NCBI GenBank assembly: GCA_030949995.1
Contig: JAUZRY010000086.1
Coordinates: 26,578 to 90,577, forward strand
Direction: 5' to 3'
Length of the DNA stretch: 64,000 nt
DNA from: Ardenticatenia bacterium
GTDB taxonomy: Bacteria > Chloroflexota > Anaerolineae > Ardenticatenales > Ardenticatenaceae
Part shown: positions 46,406-55,400 of the stretch, one piece after another
Layout: the number at the start of each line of letters is the position of its first letter
Numbering within the stretch: the first letter of the stretch is position 1
Notes under the pieces: model-generated
Databases searched by the model: none
Seen by the model: only the letters and a program-made list of their open reading frames with translations
Told to the model about the DNA's origin: nothing
Made by a program: the position numbers and the translations under genes

Positions 46406-47808
46406 TTACGGCGTGGTCCCGTAGGGGATCAGGAAGGTGCCGTGGGTCTGGTACTTCTCGGGCCAGACCACGGCGGCCTCGTCGGCGCTCTGGCCCTTCT
46501 CGAAGTACTGGAGGAAGAGCACGGCCGGATCGGGCCACTGGTGCCACATCCACTCGGGCTGGTCGGGCGGCACGGGGTTCTTGCGGCCGTAGGGGAAGTA
46601 GTAGCGCCCTTGAGCGCCAAGCAAGTCGGTCTCCTCTAGGGCGTCGATGATGGCGTCGGGGTCCAAGGAGCCGGCCCGGTTGATGGCGTCGGCCATGATG
46701 AGCAGCGAGTCGTAGGCCTCCAGGGCGTAGGACTCGGGGAAGCGGTTGAACTGCTGACGGTACTCGGCCTCGAACTTCCGGGTCACCTCGTTGGCCAGCG
46801 CGGGCACAAGGCCGACTTTGCGGAAGACGCAGTAGTTGCCGTCGGGCACGTTCTGCCAGAACTCCTCGGAGTTGATGGCCACCTGGTTGGCGATGCAGAC
46901 CGTCTCCTCGGTGGCATCAGCCCTGCTTCGGCCGCCTGCTGCTCAAAGTTGTAGGAGGCCTCGCCGGTGACCAAGGTGAGGACCACGTCGGGGGTGCGGT
47001 CTAGGGCCTGGATGCGGGCGATGATGGGCGACCAGTCCTGGGTGCCGATCTCGGCCAGGAAGATCTCCGAGTCAATGCCCCGCTGGGCCAGCCGTTCCTT
47101 GGTGGCCTCGGAGGCGGGCACGCCGTAGTCGCTGTTCTCGGCCACGATGACGACGAACTCAGCGCCGAGGTCCTGGATGTAGTTGGCGTCGGCCTCGGCC
47201 ACCATCGAGGAGGCCGGGGCGATGCGGAAGATCTCGTCGTACTGGCTCCCCGTGATCTTGTCGTTCCAGGTCTCGGCGAAGACCACGGGCACGCGATACT
47301 TGTGGGCGACTTCCATCATGGTCAGGCCCACTGCGCTGTGGTACTCGCCCACGATGCCCACCACGCAGTCCTGGGTGATCAGTCGTTCGGCCACGGCCGT
47401 GCCCCGCTCCGGCAGGCCCTCGGTGTCGTAGAAGATCAGGTCCACCGGCTTGCCGAGGACGCCGCCGGCCTCGTTGATGTGCTTGACGGCGATGTTCAGG
47501 GACCACTGCATCACCAGGCCACCGACGACGGAGCCGGGGGCAGAGAGGGGGCCGGTCGCGCCGATGAGGATCTTGTCCACCTCGTCAGGGTCGGTGGGAG
47601 CGCAACGGCCGGCCACCGGGGTCACCTCGACCACCTTTTCGACTTCCTTGGTGACCTCGACCACCTGAGTGACGACTTTCTCGATTTCCTGGGTGACGAC
47701 GACCGTTTCCCGGACGACTTGGGGGGTGGCGGCCTGTTGGGCGCAGGCGGCCAACAGCATGAGGACAGCCACCATCATCACGACAACCAGCAGGTGCTTG
47801 CGGTGCAT
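46406..47808 (-). CDS. Substrate-binding lipoprotein of Liv-type ABC transporter (one frameshift)
   Basis: A periplasmic-binding-type lipoprotein of about 467 residues. The signal peptide ends in the lipobox LAAC; after it comes a Val/Thr/Glu-rich stretch (VVTQEIEKVVTQVVEVTKEV), then two lobes of the leucine-binding fold (IGATGPLSAPGSVVGG, GIVGEYHSAVGLTMMEVAHK). The last third (WQNVPDGNYCVFRKVGLVP onward) is in another frame after a break near 46917. GGAAGGAGGAGA precedes the ATG; a 6-bp hairpin (47882-47899) lies in the spacer to the upstream gene. The ligand is uncertain; the fold also serves organic acids and amides. Confidence 0.9.
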
Positions 47809-47939
47809 CTATCTCCTCCTTCCCGTTCTCACGTCCGCCAAACCGTGCTCGACAGGGGCAGACGGCCCGTTCCGGGCAGCGCACGCCTGCCCTGGCGTGT
47901 GAAGCGTGCTTCTCTCACCCCCTTTCTTGACGCTGGTGC

Positions 47940-48924
47940 TCACAGCAGCCGCAGTTCCCCGTGGACCACGACCTCCTGGCCGTCGATGGTGACGGTGGGG
48001 TCGTAGAGCACCATGTCGATGTGGACGGGGCTGCGGGTGTGGCCGCCGTAAAAGATGTTGTCCCCCAGGGCGATGTGGACGTTCCCCCGGGCCTTCTTTT
48101 CCTCCTCGAAGTCGCCGTTGCGCAGGCAGAGGCCGTTGAGGCCAATGCCGATCTCGGCGATGTTGTCGGCGTTCTCGATGGTCTCGACGATCTGGCGCAG
48201 CTCCTCGGCCGTGCGGCCAGCTCCCTCCACGGCCACCACCCGGCCGCCGGCCACCCGGAGGGTGACGGGGCGGTCGGGCTGGCCCAAGTAGCAGATGGGG
48301 CCGTCCACCACAATGGTGCCCTCGGCCGTGCCCTCGTTGGGGCCTTGGGAGACCTCGCCGTCGGGGAAGGCCGCCTCCTGGCCGGGCTCGGTGGCGAAGC
48401 CACACTCGACGATGGGGTCGGCGTGGCCGATCTCGGCCACCAGGTCGGTGCCGGCCGGCGTGGTGACGCGAATGTGACGGCCCCGGCGCCAAATGGCGGC
48501 CAGACGGCGCCCCTCGTCGTAGAGGGTGCTGTAGTCGGCCAGGGCCCCCCCGGTGGTGAAGTTCTCCATGCCCCGGAAGACCATCGAGATGGCCCGCAGG
48601 CGACGGGCGTTGAAGAGGCGCTTGACCGCCTCGGCGTAGGTGGGCGCGCCGGAAAAGCGGGTGAGGCCGATGAGACAGTCGGCCGCTTCCAGGCCCCGCT
48701 CGATGGTGGGCGGCAGGTCGTTGTTCCGGGACCGGTCCCGTGAGGGCATGATGGCGATGGTGTACTCGGCGCCCGCGCTCTCCACCATGCCGGCGAGCAA
48801 GTAGGCCATGTGCATCTCCGTGCCGGGATCGCAGACGATCATCACGTGCTCCCGGCCGCACGGCCAGGAGGCGTCGGACCACCAACTCGGCGCTGCGAGT
48901 CAAGTCAATCGTTCGCGGCTCCAC
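47940..48924 (-). CDS. M29/NicX-like metalloenzyme (one frameshift)
   Basis: A protein of about 327 residues with the C-terminal pattern of M29 aminopeptidases and related NicX-type dioxygenases: RGNVHIALGDNIFYGGHTRS, then VHIDMVL, carrying the likely metal-binding histidines and aspartate. The N-terminal domain contains GEHVMIVCDPGTEMHMAYLL-like sequence split by a one-base insertion near 48858. I start at the GTG at 48922-48924 with AAGGAGG upstream. Aminopeptidase and ring-cleaving activities cannot be told apart by eye; the catabolic neighbours make a non-peptidase role plausible. Confidence 0.72.
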
Positions 48925-48995
48925 GGCGCCCGTCCTCCTTTGGACACCAATTTGGGTTGACGGGGAACTTCCTATGGCGTTCATGCTCCTCGTCC

Positions 48996-50222
48996 TCAAA
49001 TGACACCCTCGCGCTGTAAGTGCGCAATCGTTGTTTCATCGTATCCCAACACGTCGGTCAGCACGTTGACCGTGTGTTCGCCCAGGAGCGGGGGGGGGCG
49101 GCGAACGGTGGCCGGCGTGGCCGAGAGTTTGGCCACCGGCCCCACCAGTTTGAGCTCGCCCGCCGTGGGGTGGTGGACCGTCTGGACCATGCCCCTGGCC
49201 AGCACGTGGGGGTCGTTGAGCACTTGGGCCACTGTGTTGATGGGCGCGGCCGGGATGTTGGCGGCGTGCAGGAGCTCCAGCCAGGCGGCCGTGGGGCGGG
49301 AGCGGAAGAGTTCCCGGAGGCGGGGGATCAGCTCCTCGCGGTGCTCCACCCGGCCGGGATTGGTCTGGAAACGCTCGTCCTCCCACAGGTCCATGCGGCC
49401 AACGACCTCGCAGAAGCGGCGGTATTGCCTGTCGTTGCCGATGCCCACGGCCACGTAGCCGTCGGCCGTGGGGAAGACCTCGTAGGGCACGATGTTGGGA
49501 TGGGCGTTGCCGTACCGGCGGGGAACCGTGCCGCTCACCAGGTAGTTCTGGGCCACGTTGGCCAGCCAGCCGACTTGGGCGTCCAGCAAGCCGATGTCAA
49601 TGAACTGCCCCTCGCCCGTGCGCTCCCTGTGGTGCAGGGCGGCCAGGATGGCCGTGGCGGCGAAGAGGCCGGCCGTGATGTCCACGATGGCCACGCCCAC
49701 CTTGTGGGGCTCGCCGTCGGCCGGGCCGGTGATGGACATAATTCCGCCCTCGGCCTGGATCACGAAGTCGTAGCCCGGGCGCTTCCGGTAGGGGCCGGTC
49801 TGGCCGTAGCCGGTGATGCTGCAGTAGATCAGGCCGGGGTTGAGTTCGCGGAGCGAGTCGTAGTCGATGCCCAGCCGGCGGGTGGTGCCCACCTTGAAGT
49901 TCTCGATGAGCACGTCGGAGCGGGTGACCAGCTCGTACAGGATGCGGCGCCCCCGCTCGTGTTTGAGGTTGAGGGTGAGGCTGCGCTTGTTGCGGTTGAC
50001 GGCCAGGAAGTAGGCGCTTTCGCCCCCGGCCCAGGGCGGCCCCCAGTGGCGGGTGTCGTCGCCCCGCCCCGGCGCCTCGATCTTGATCACGTCGGCGCCG
50101 TAGTCGGCCAGCAGCATGGTGCAGAAGGGGCCGGCCAGGACCCTGGAGAGGTCCAGGACGCGGATGCCCGTCAGGGCGGCGGCGTGTTCAGCTTGATCGT
50201 GATGGCGAGTTGTGCTGGGCAT
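48996..50222 (-). CDS. CaiB/BaiF-type (class III) CoA-transferase
   Basis: A 408-residue class III CoA-transferase that moves CoA between carboxylic acids through an aspartyl anhydride. It shows the entry GIRVLDLSRVLAGPFCTMLL, ADVIKIEAPGRGDDTRHW and CSITGYGQTGPYRKRPGYD; the catalytic aspartate should lie in the last block. It sits between the IclR regulator and the metalloenzyme on one strand, suggesting CoA activation of the substrate imported by the Liv-type transporter. Confidence 0.92.
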   Translation of the reverse strand: MPSTTRHHDQAEHAAALTGIRVLDLSRVLAGPFCTMLLADYGADVIKIEAPGRGDDTRHWGPPWAGGESAYFLAVNRNKRSLTLNLKHERGRRILYELVTRSDVLIENFKVGTTRRLGIDYDSLRELNPGLIYCSITGYGQTGPYRKRPGYDFVIQAEGGIMSITGPADGEPHKVGVAIVDITAGLFAATAILAALHHRERTGEGQFIDIGLLDAQVGWLANVAQNYLVSGTVPRRYGNAHPNIVPYEVFPTADGYVAVGIGNDRQYRRFCEVVGRMDLWEDERFQTNPGRVEHREELIPRLRELFRSRPTAAWLELLHAANIPAAPINTVAQVLNDPHVLARGMVQTVHHPTAGELKLVGPVAKLSATPATVRRPPPLLGEHTVNVLTDVLGYDETTIAHLQREGVI

Positions 50223-50288
50223 GGCTCGTGTCCACAGGAGAGTGTGTTGGCGCGCGGTGGCGGAGCCCTCGTCGTCCCCCGTTGGGCC

Positions 50289-51077
50289 TCATCCCCTCTC
50301 CTCCTCAGCAGGCGCTCCCATTTCCCGCGAAATGAGCTGGGCGGTTTCCACCACCCGGGGGAGCATGGCGGCCACGCGCTCACGGGTAAGGCGGTACCCG
50401 GGTCCGGAGACGCTGATCGCCGCCACGACATCTCCCTCGTGGTTGCGCACGGGGGCGGAGACGGCGTGCAGGCCTTCCTCCAGTTCCTCGAAGGCCGTGG
50501 CGTATCCTTGGGCGCGCACTTGGGCCAGCTCAGCCCGCAGCGCAGCGGGGTCGGTGATGGTGTGGGAGGTGAAGGTGGGCCGATGAGTTTGGAGAAAGGC
50601 CTCCACCTGTTCCTCAGGGAGGAAGGCCACAAGCACCTTGCCCACGGAGACGGCGTGGGCCGGCATCCGCCGGCCAATCCACCCCGCGCGCATGACGAAC
50701 CGGTGGGCCGGCACATATTGGTCCAAGTTGACGGCATCTTCCCCGTCCAGAATGCTCAGGCTGACAGTTTCGCCCACGTCTTCGGCCAGTTGGCGCAAGT
50801 AGGGGCGGGCGACCCGGCGCAGGTCGGCGTAATCGATCACGTTGTTGGCGAGGCCGATGAGGTCCACTCCCAGGCGGTAGCGGCCGGTGCGGGGGTCTTG
50901 GGCCACAAGTCCCCCGGCCTCCAGGGTGGCGAGCAGGCGGAAGACGGTACTCTTGGGCAAGTTGAGCCGCCGGCTCAGTTCGCCCACGCCCAACTCGGGC
51001 TCCTCCGAGGAGAACGCTTTGAGGATGGCTATAGCGCGCTCCACGGCCTGCACCGTGGGGCGAGCTTTGGGGGACAT
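50289..51077 (-). CDS. IclR-family transcriptional regulator
   Basis: A 262-residue IclR-type regulator: an N-terminal winged helix-turn-helix (LGVGELSRRLNLPKSTVFRLLATL) and a C-terminal effector-binding domain (VSVGKVLVAFLPEE, AAISVSGPGYRLT). It is the first gene of the catabolic and transport unit. A promoter and an IclR-like palindrome lie directly upstream, so autorepression is likely. Confidence 0.93.
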   Translation of the reverse strand: MSPKARPTVQAVERAIAILKAFSSEEPELGVGELSRRLNLPKSTVFRLLATLEAGGLVAQDPRTGRYRLGVDLIGLANNVIDYADLRRVARPYLRQLAEDVGETVSLSILDGEDAVNLDQYVPAHRFVMRAGWIGRRMPAHAVSVGKVLVAFLPEEQVEAFLQTHRPTFTSHTITDPAALRAELAQVRAQGYATAFEELEEGLHAVSAPVRNHEGDVVAAISVSGPGYRLTRERVAAMLPRVVETAQLISREMGAPAEEERG

Positions 51078-51089
51078 AGCGCACCTTCT

Positions 51090-51106
51090 GTTCCGCTATG
51101 TGAAAC
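51090..51106. promoter_or_regulatory. Probable IclR operator
   Basis: A 17-base imperfect palindrome with GTTCC and GAAAC arms around a 7-base centre lies just downstream of the predicted transcription start of the iclR gene. This GTTYC/GRAAC form is typical of IclR-family operators and fits repression by blocking elongation or promoter escape. Confidence 0.65.
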
Positions 51107-51116
51107 GTTGTCCTGT

Positions 51117-51145
51117 AGTATAGCACAACTTGGGGAAACTGGCAA
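51117..51145 (-). promoter_or_regulatory. Promoter for the IclR/CoA-transferase/Liv unit
   Basis: On the minus strand TTGCCA (51140-51145) and TATACT (51117-51122) are separated by 17 bases; the operator at 51090-51106 covers the start region. Confidence 0.75.
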
Positions 51146-51189
51146 GTGAGGCACAACGACTGGGGCGAGCGTGCTGGGGGGCAGGGGAA

Positions 51190-52176
51190 TTAGGTCGTCG
51201 GGTCGGCCTCTTCCTCGGCGTGCCTCGGCCATGCGTAGCTCAAGGCGCGCGCGGCGCCCAAGTCCTGCTGGTAGAGCCAGCGGCTCAACCGGCGCCACAG
51301 CGCGTGTTCTTCCGCGGGCGTTTGGGGGCGGGCGATGTGTAGCGCCTCCAGGACGCGGAAGCGGTGCTCGTCGTAGGCCACGCGGATGAGGTCCCCGTAG
51401 GCCCGGGCTTGGGCCACCGCGCCGCGGTAGATGACGTACGCCACCACCAGGGCCAGAACCGCGACCAGGGGCCACGACCACCACCAAAAATCCCGGCCCA
51501 TGGTCACGCAGCCTCTCCAGCAGAGCAGGAGGTTGAACAGCAGGAGCAGGGCGTAGAGGACACTCAGCGTGGCCAGGTTGAGCAGGGCCACCAGGCCCAT
51601 GAAGGTGGCCTCCAGGCGGGCGAGCAGGGATTCGGGCAGCAGGGGCTCCAGCCGGGGCCACCAGAAGACGCCGTCCAGGCCGTAACGGGTCGTGCTGTAG
51701 TCCTCGGCCGCGCGCAGGACATTGCCCAGCCGCGTGGGCAGGATGCGGTCCTCGCGGGAGGGGAAGTCGCGGTAGAGGCGGGCCTGGAGGTGGCCGTAGC
51801 GGCGGCGGTCGTTCTGCCGGGCGGACGCCTCCCGCTGCTGGCGCAGGCGCCGCCAGGCGGCCTGCCGACGGCGAATCCCCCAAGCCTGCAGCCGCCACCA
51901 GGGCCAGTAGCCCTCGTAGGTGCGGATGATGGGCCGGGTGAAGGCGCGCAGCAGGTAGGCGAGGAGGGTGACCAGGAAAAGGAGCCCCAGGGTGATGCCG
52001 CTGAGGCGCAGGCCCTGGAGCGCGAAGTAGTCGGCCGCGGTGAGGCCCAGCCAGGGCAGGGACCAGCCCGCGGTGAAGAAGAGAAGGAGCCCGAAGAGAA
52101 ACGCGGGCATCCAGTAGCCCACCAGGAAGCGGCGGTCCAGGAGGGCCAGGGCCCGGTCCACAAAGGTGGCCAGCAC
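51190..52176 (-). CDS. Four-helix membrane protein paired with the CHAT protease
   Basis: A 328-residue membrane protein. Two N-terminal helices (GYWMPAFLFGLLLFFTAG and ITLGLLFLVTLLAYLLRAF) and two later ones (LLNLATLSVLYALLLLFNLL, WSWPLVAVLALVVAYVIYRG) flank a basic cytoplasmic segment (about residues 95-190) with DRILPTRLGNVLRAAEDYS. It starts at a GTG four bases after the preceding stop with GGGGAGG upstream, so it is coupled to the CHAT gene. The function is unknown; as a partner of a protease it could be substrate, anchor or effector. Confidence 0.75.
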   Translation of the reverse strand: MLATFVDRALALLDRRFLVGYWMPAFLFGLLLFFTAGWSLPWLGLTAADYFALQGLRLSGITLGLLFLVTLLAYLLRAFTRPIIRTYEGYWPWWRLQAWGIRRRQAAWRRLRQQREASARQNDRRRYGHLQARLYRDFPSREDRILPTRLGNVLRAAEDYSTTRYGLDGVFWWPRLEPLLPESLLARLEATFMGLVALLNLATLSVLYALLLLFNLLLCWRGCVTMGRDFWWWSWPLVAVLALVVAYVIYRGAVAQARAYGDLIRVAYDEHRFRVLEALHIARPQTPAEEHALWRRLSRWLYQQDLGAARALSYAWPRHAEEEADPTT

Positions 52177-52180
52177 GGCT

Positions 52181-52408
52181 CTACGCCTCCCCGCCGTCCG
52201 CCTCGTCCAGCGGCTGCCCGCAGTGGGGGCACTTGGCCTTCAGGTCGGGGTACCAGTTGACATCCTCAGGGGGGATGTCGCCGTGCTCGGCGCAGCGGTA
52301 GAGCACCGGCGCCGCGTCGGGGTCGCCGGGCAGGTCGGCCAGCGTGGGCTCCAGTTCCCTGGCCGCTTCCTCCTCTTGCCGGCGTCCGTTGCGTTCTTCT
52401 GTGACCAT
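52181..52408 (-). CDS. Zinc-ribbon protein or tail with internal start
   Basis: Seventy-five residues from an ATG at 52406-52408, preceded by a near-perfect AAGGAGG at ideal distance, encode an acidic N-terminus and a zinc ribbon (YRCAEHGD, then CPHCGQPLDE). The same frame is open from the CHAT domain, and none of the three frames has a stop between them, so the segment is either a fused C-terminal domain, a separately initiated small protein, or both. A lost stop codon is possible. Confidence 0.5.
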   Translation of the reverse strand: MVTEERNGRRQEEEAARELEPTLADLPGDPDAAPVLYRCAEHGDIPPEDVNWYPDLKAKCPHCGQPLDEADGGEA

Positions 52409-55400
52409 GATGACCTCCTTGGCTGTTGTCGCACGTTCGGGGACGGTCCAGCCGTCGCCGCTGAGGGCGAACGCGGCCCAAAAGACGGGGTGAGACCAGC
52501 GGTCGCTGTGGCGCATGTGGCGTTGGGCCTGATGGAGGGCCTGGGCCGGGGGCAGGCCCTCCTCCTTCCAGGCGCGGAAGAAATAGTTGGTGAGTTCGGC
52601 CGTGCTGGCCTCGTACACCGTCCACAGGGGCGCGACCACCGCGGCCGTGCCCGCCTGCAGGAAGCCCGCCACCAGGCCCACCACCTCGTCGGGCAACCTG
52701 GTGCCGATGGCGCCCGTCTCACAGGAGGCGAGGAAGGTGAGGCGGCTGCGCAGCCGGGGCGCCTCGTTGAGCAGGTGGCGCACGGTGAGGGGCTTGCCAC
52801 AAACCAGGGCCAGGCGGCTCTCCAGGGGTTCCCCCCAGGCGTTGATGCCGTGGCAGAAGAAGAGGTGGGCGTCGTAGTGGGGCAGGGCCCTCATCACCGT
52901 GGTCAGGGTGGCCGCGGGGCCATACGCGGGGAAGGTGGTGGGATAATCGCCGAAGAGGCCGCGCATGGCTGCCAACACGTTGCGCGCGTTGGGCAGGCGT
53001 TCGCCGCTGTGGGCGGGGGCCACCACGGCCAGCAGGGTGCGGGCCGCGGGCGTGTGCTGCGCCGCCCCCCGGGCCGCGGCCAGGGCCTGCGCGGAGGGCG
53101 CGTAGGTGAAGGTGATCTCGTCCAGGGCGTAGCGCCGTTCGCCCCCCTCGTCGGTCCAGGCCGCGTGCCAGGGCAGGAGGGCGAGGAGCCCCGTGGGGAT
53201 GAGCACGGCCCGGTCGAGCCCGCGCTCGCGCAGGCGCTCCACCACCGGCCCCATGGCCACATCCCACATCCAGCGGGTGGTGGCCTCCAGCGCAGCAAGC
53301 CAGGCCGTTGTGGCCTCCCTGTCCCTGTGGTTGTCGCGCCAGCGGCCGTACGCGCCGAAGTAGCCGCCCAGCCTCGGGTCATCGGCGGGGCCAACGAGCC
53401 GTTCGCGGAAGATGTCCTCCTTCAGGTCGTCCAGGAAAACAGGGGTGACCTCGCCGCCGTGGACCACCAGGGCCAGGCCGCCGGCGGGGGTGGTGAGGAG
53501 GTAGATGAGGGGGATGTCGTGGGCGGCCAGAGCGACCTGTTCAAAACGGGGACTCTCGAAGAACTCCGGGAACACGTCCCGCAGCCGGGCGTAGTAGGCC
53601 CGTCGGGCCTGGGCAACCTGTGCTTCAGCCTGGGCGCGGTGGGACCCGTCCGCGCGGTGGTACTGGCTTAGCGCCTCCTGGACGCGGCGCCAGGCTGCTT
53701 TCAGCGTGGGGTCGCCGAGACGTTGTTGAACCTGGGCGGAGAGGAGGGTTTCGGCCAGTTGGCGGGCCCGTCCGGCCTCCAGCGCCTCCACGGCCTCCTG
53801 CAGGCGATCGCCCGCGGCCAGCGCATAGGCGTGGTAGATGGGCATTTCCTGGGTGCGTTGCAATTCGCGTGTTCGACGTGCGGGGTGGAGGGCCTCAAAG
53901 TAGAGGTATTGAGCCGCCGGGCGAACGCGGTCGTAGGCCGCTGCGGCCCGGGCGAGGTCCCCGGCCTGCCGGCGGCGAACGAGAAGCCGCCCGAGAGGGA
54001 GCGCGGCTCGCAGGGCATAATCAGGGAAGGCCTCCGGGTCGAGCCCGGCGAGGGCCTTTTGGAAGGCTTGGATGGCGGCGTCCAGGTCGGCCACCTGGCC
54101 CAGGGCCTCAAAGCGGGTGCGGAGGGCCAGGCCCAGGTTGGCCTGCATGGTGGCCCAGTCGGGGGAGCCCTCGCGGGCGACGGCGAGGGCCTTTTGGAAG
54201 GCTTGGATGGCGGCGTCCAGGTCGGCCACCTGGCCCAGGGCCTCAAAGCGGCGAAGGAAGGCACCGCCCAGGTTGGCCTGCATGGTGGCCCAGTCGGGGG
54301 AGCCCTCGCGGGCGAGGGCGAGGGCCTTTTGGAAGGCTTGGATGGCGGCGTCCAGGTCGGCCACCTGGCCCAGGGCCTCAAAGCGGGTGCGGAGGGCCAG
54401 GCCCAGGTTGGCCTGCATGGTGGCCCAGTCGGGAGCCCTCGCGGGCGAGGGCGAGGGCCTTTTGGAGGCTTGGATGGCGGCGTCCAGGTCGGCCACCTGG
54501 CCCAGGGCCTCAAAGCGGTGCTGAGGGCCAGGCCGCGAGATTGGCCTGCCATCGGTGCCCAGTCGGGGAGCCCTCGCGGGCGAGGGCGAGGGCCTTTTGG
54601 AAGGCTTGGATGGCGGCGTCCAGGTCGGCCACCTGGCCCAGGGCCTCAAAGCGGGTGCGGAGGGCCAGGCCCAGGTTGGCCTGCATGGTGGCCCAGTCGG
54701 GGGAGCCCTCGCGGGCGAGGGCGAGGGCCTTTGGAAGGCTTGGATGGCGGCGTCCAGGTCGGCCACCCGGCCCAGGGCCTCAAAGCGGGTGTGAAGGCAC
54801 CGCCCAGGTTGGCCTGCCTGGTGGCCCAGTCGGGGGAGCCCTCGCGGGCGAGGGCGAGGGCCTTTTGGAAGGCTTGGATGGCGGCGTCCAGGTCGGCCAC
54901 CTGGCCCAGGGCCTCAAAGCGGGTGCGGAGGGCCAGGCCCAGGTTGGCCTGCCATGGTGGCCCAGCCGGGGGAGCCCCTCGCGGGCGAGGGGCGAGGGCC
55001 TTTGGAAGCTTGGATGGCGGCGTCCAGGTCGGCCACCTGGCCCAGGGCCTCAAAGCGGTGTGGAGGGCCACGGCCCAGGTTGGCCTGCATGGTGGCCCAG
55101 TCGGGGGAGCCCTCGCGCGGCGAGGGCGAGGGAGCCTTTGGAAGGCTTGGATGGCGGCGTCCAGGTCGGCCACCTGGCCCAGGGCCTCAAAGCGGGTGTG
55201 GAGGGCCAGGCCCAGGTTGGCCTGCCATCGGGCCCAGTCGGGGGAGCCCTCGCGGGCGAGGGCGAGGGCCTTTTGGAAGGCTTGGATGGCGGCGTCCAGG
55301 TCGGCCACCTGGCCCAGGGCCTCAAAGCGGGTGCGGAGGGCCAGGCCGCAGGATTGTTCTCACCATCGGGCCCAGTCGGGGGAGCCCTCGCGGGCGAGGG

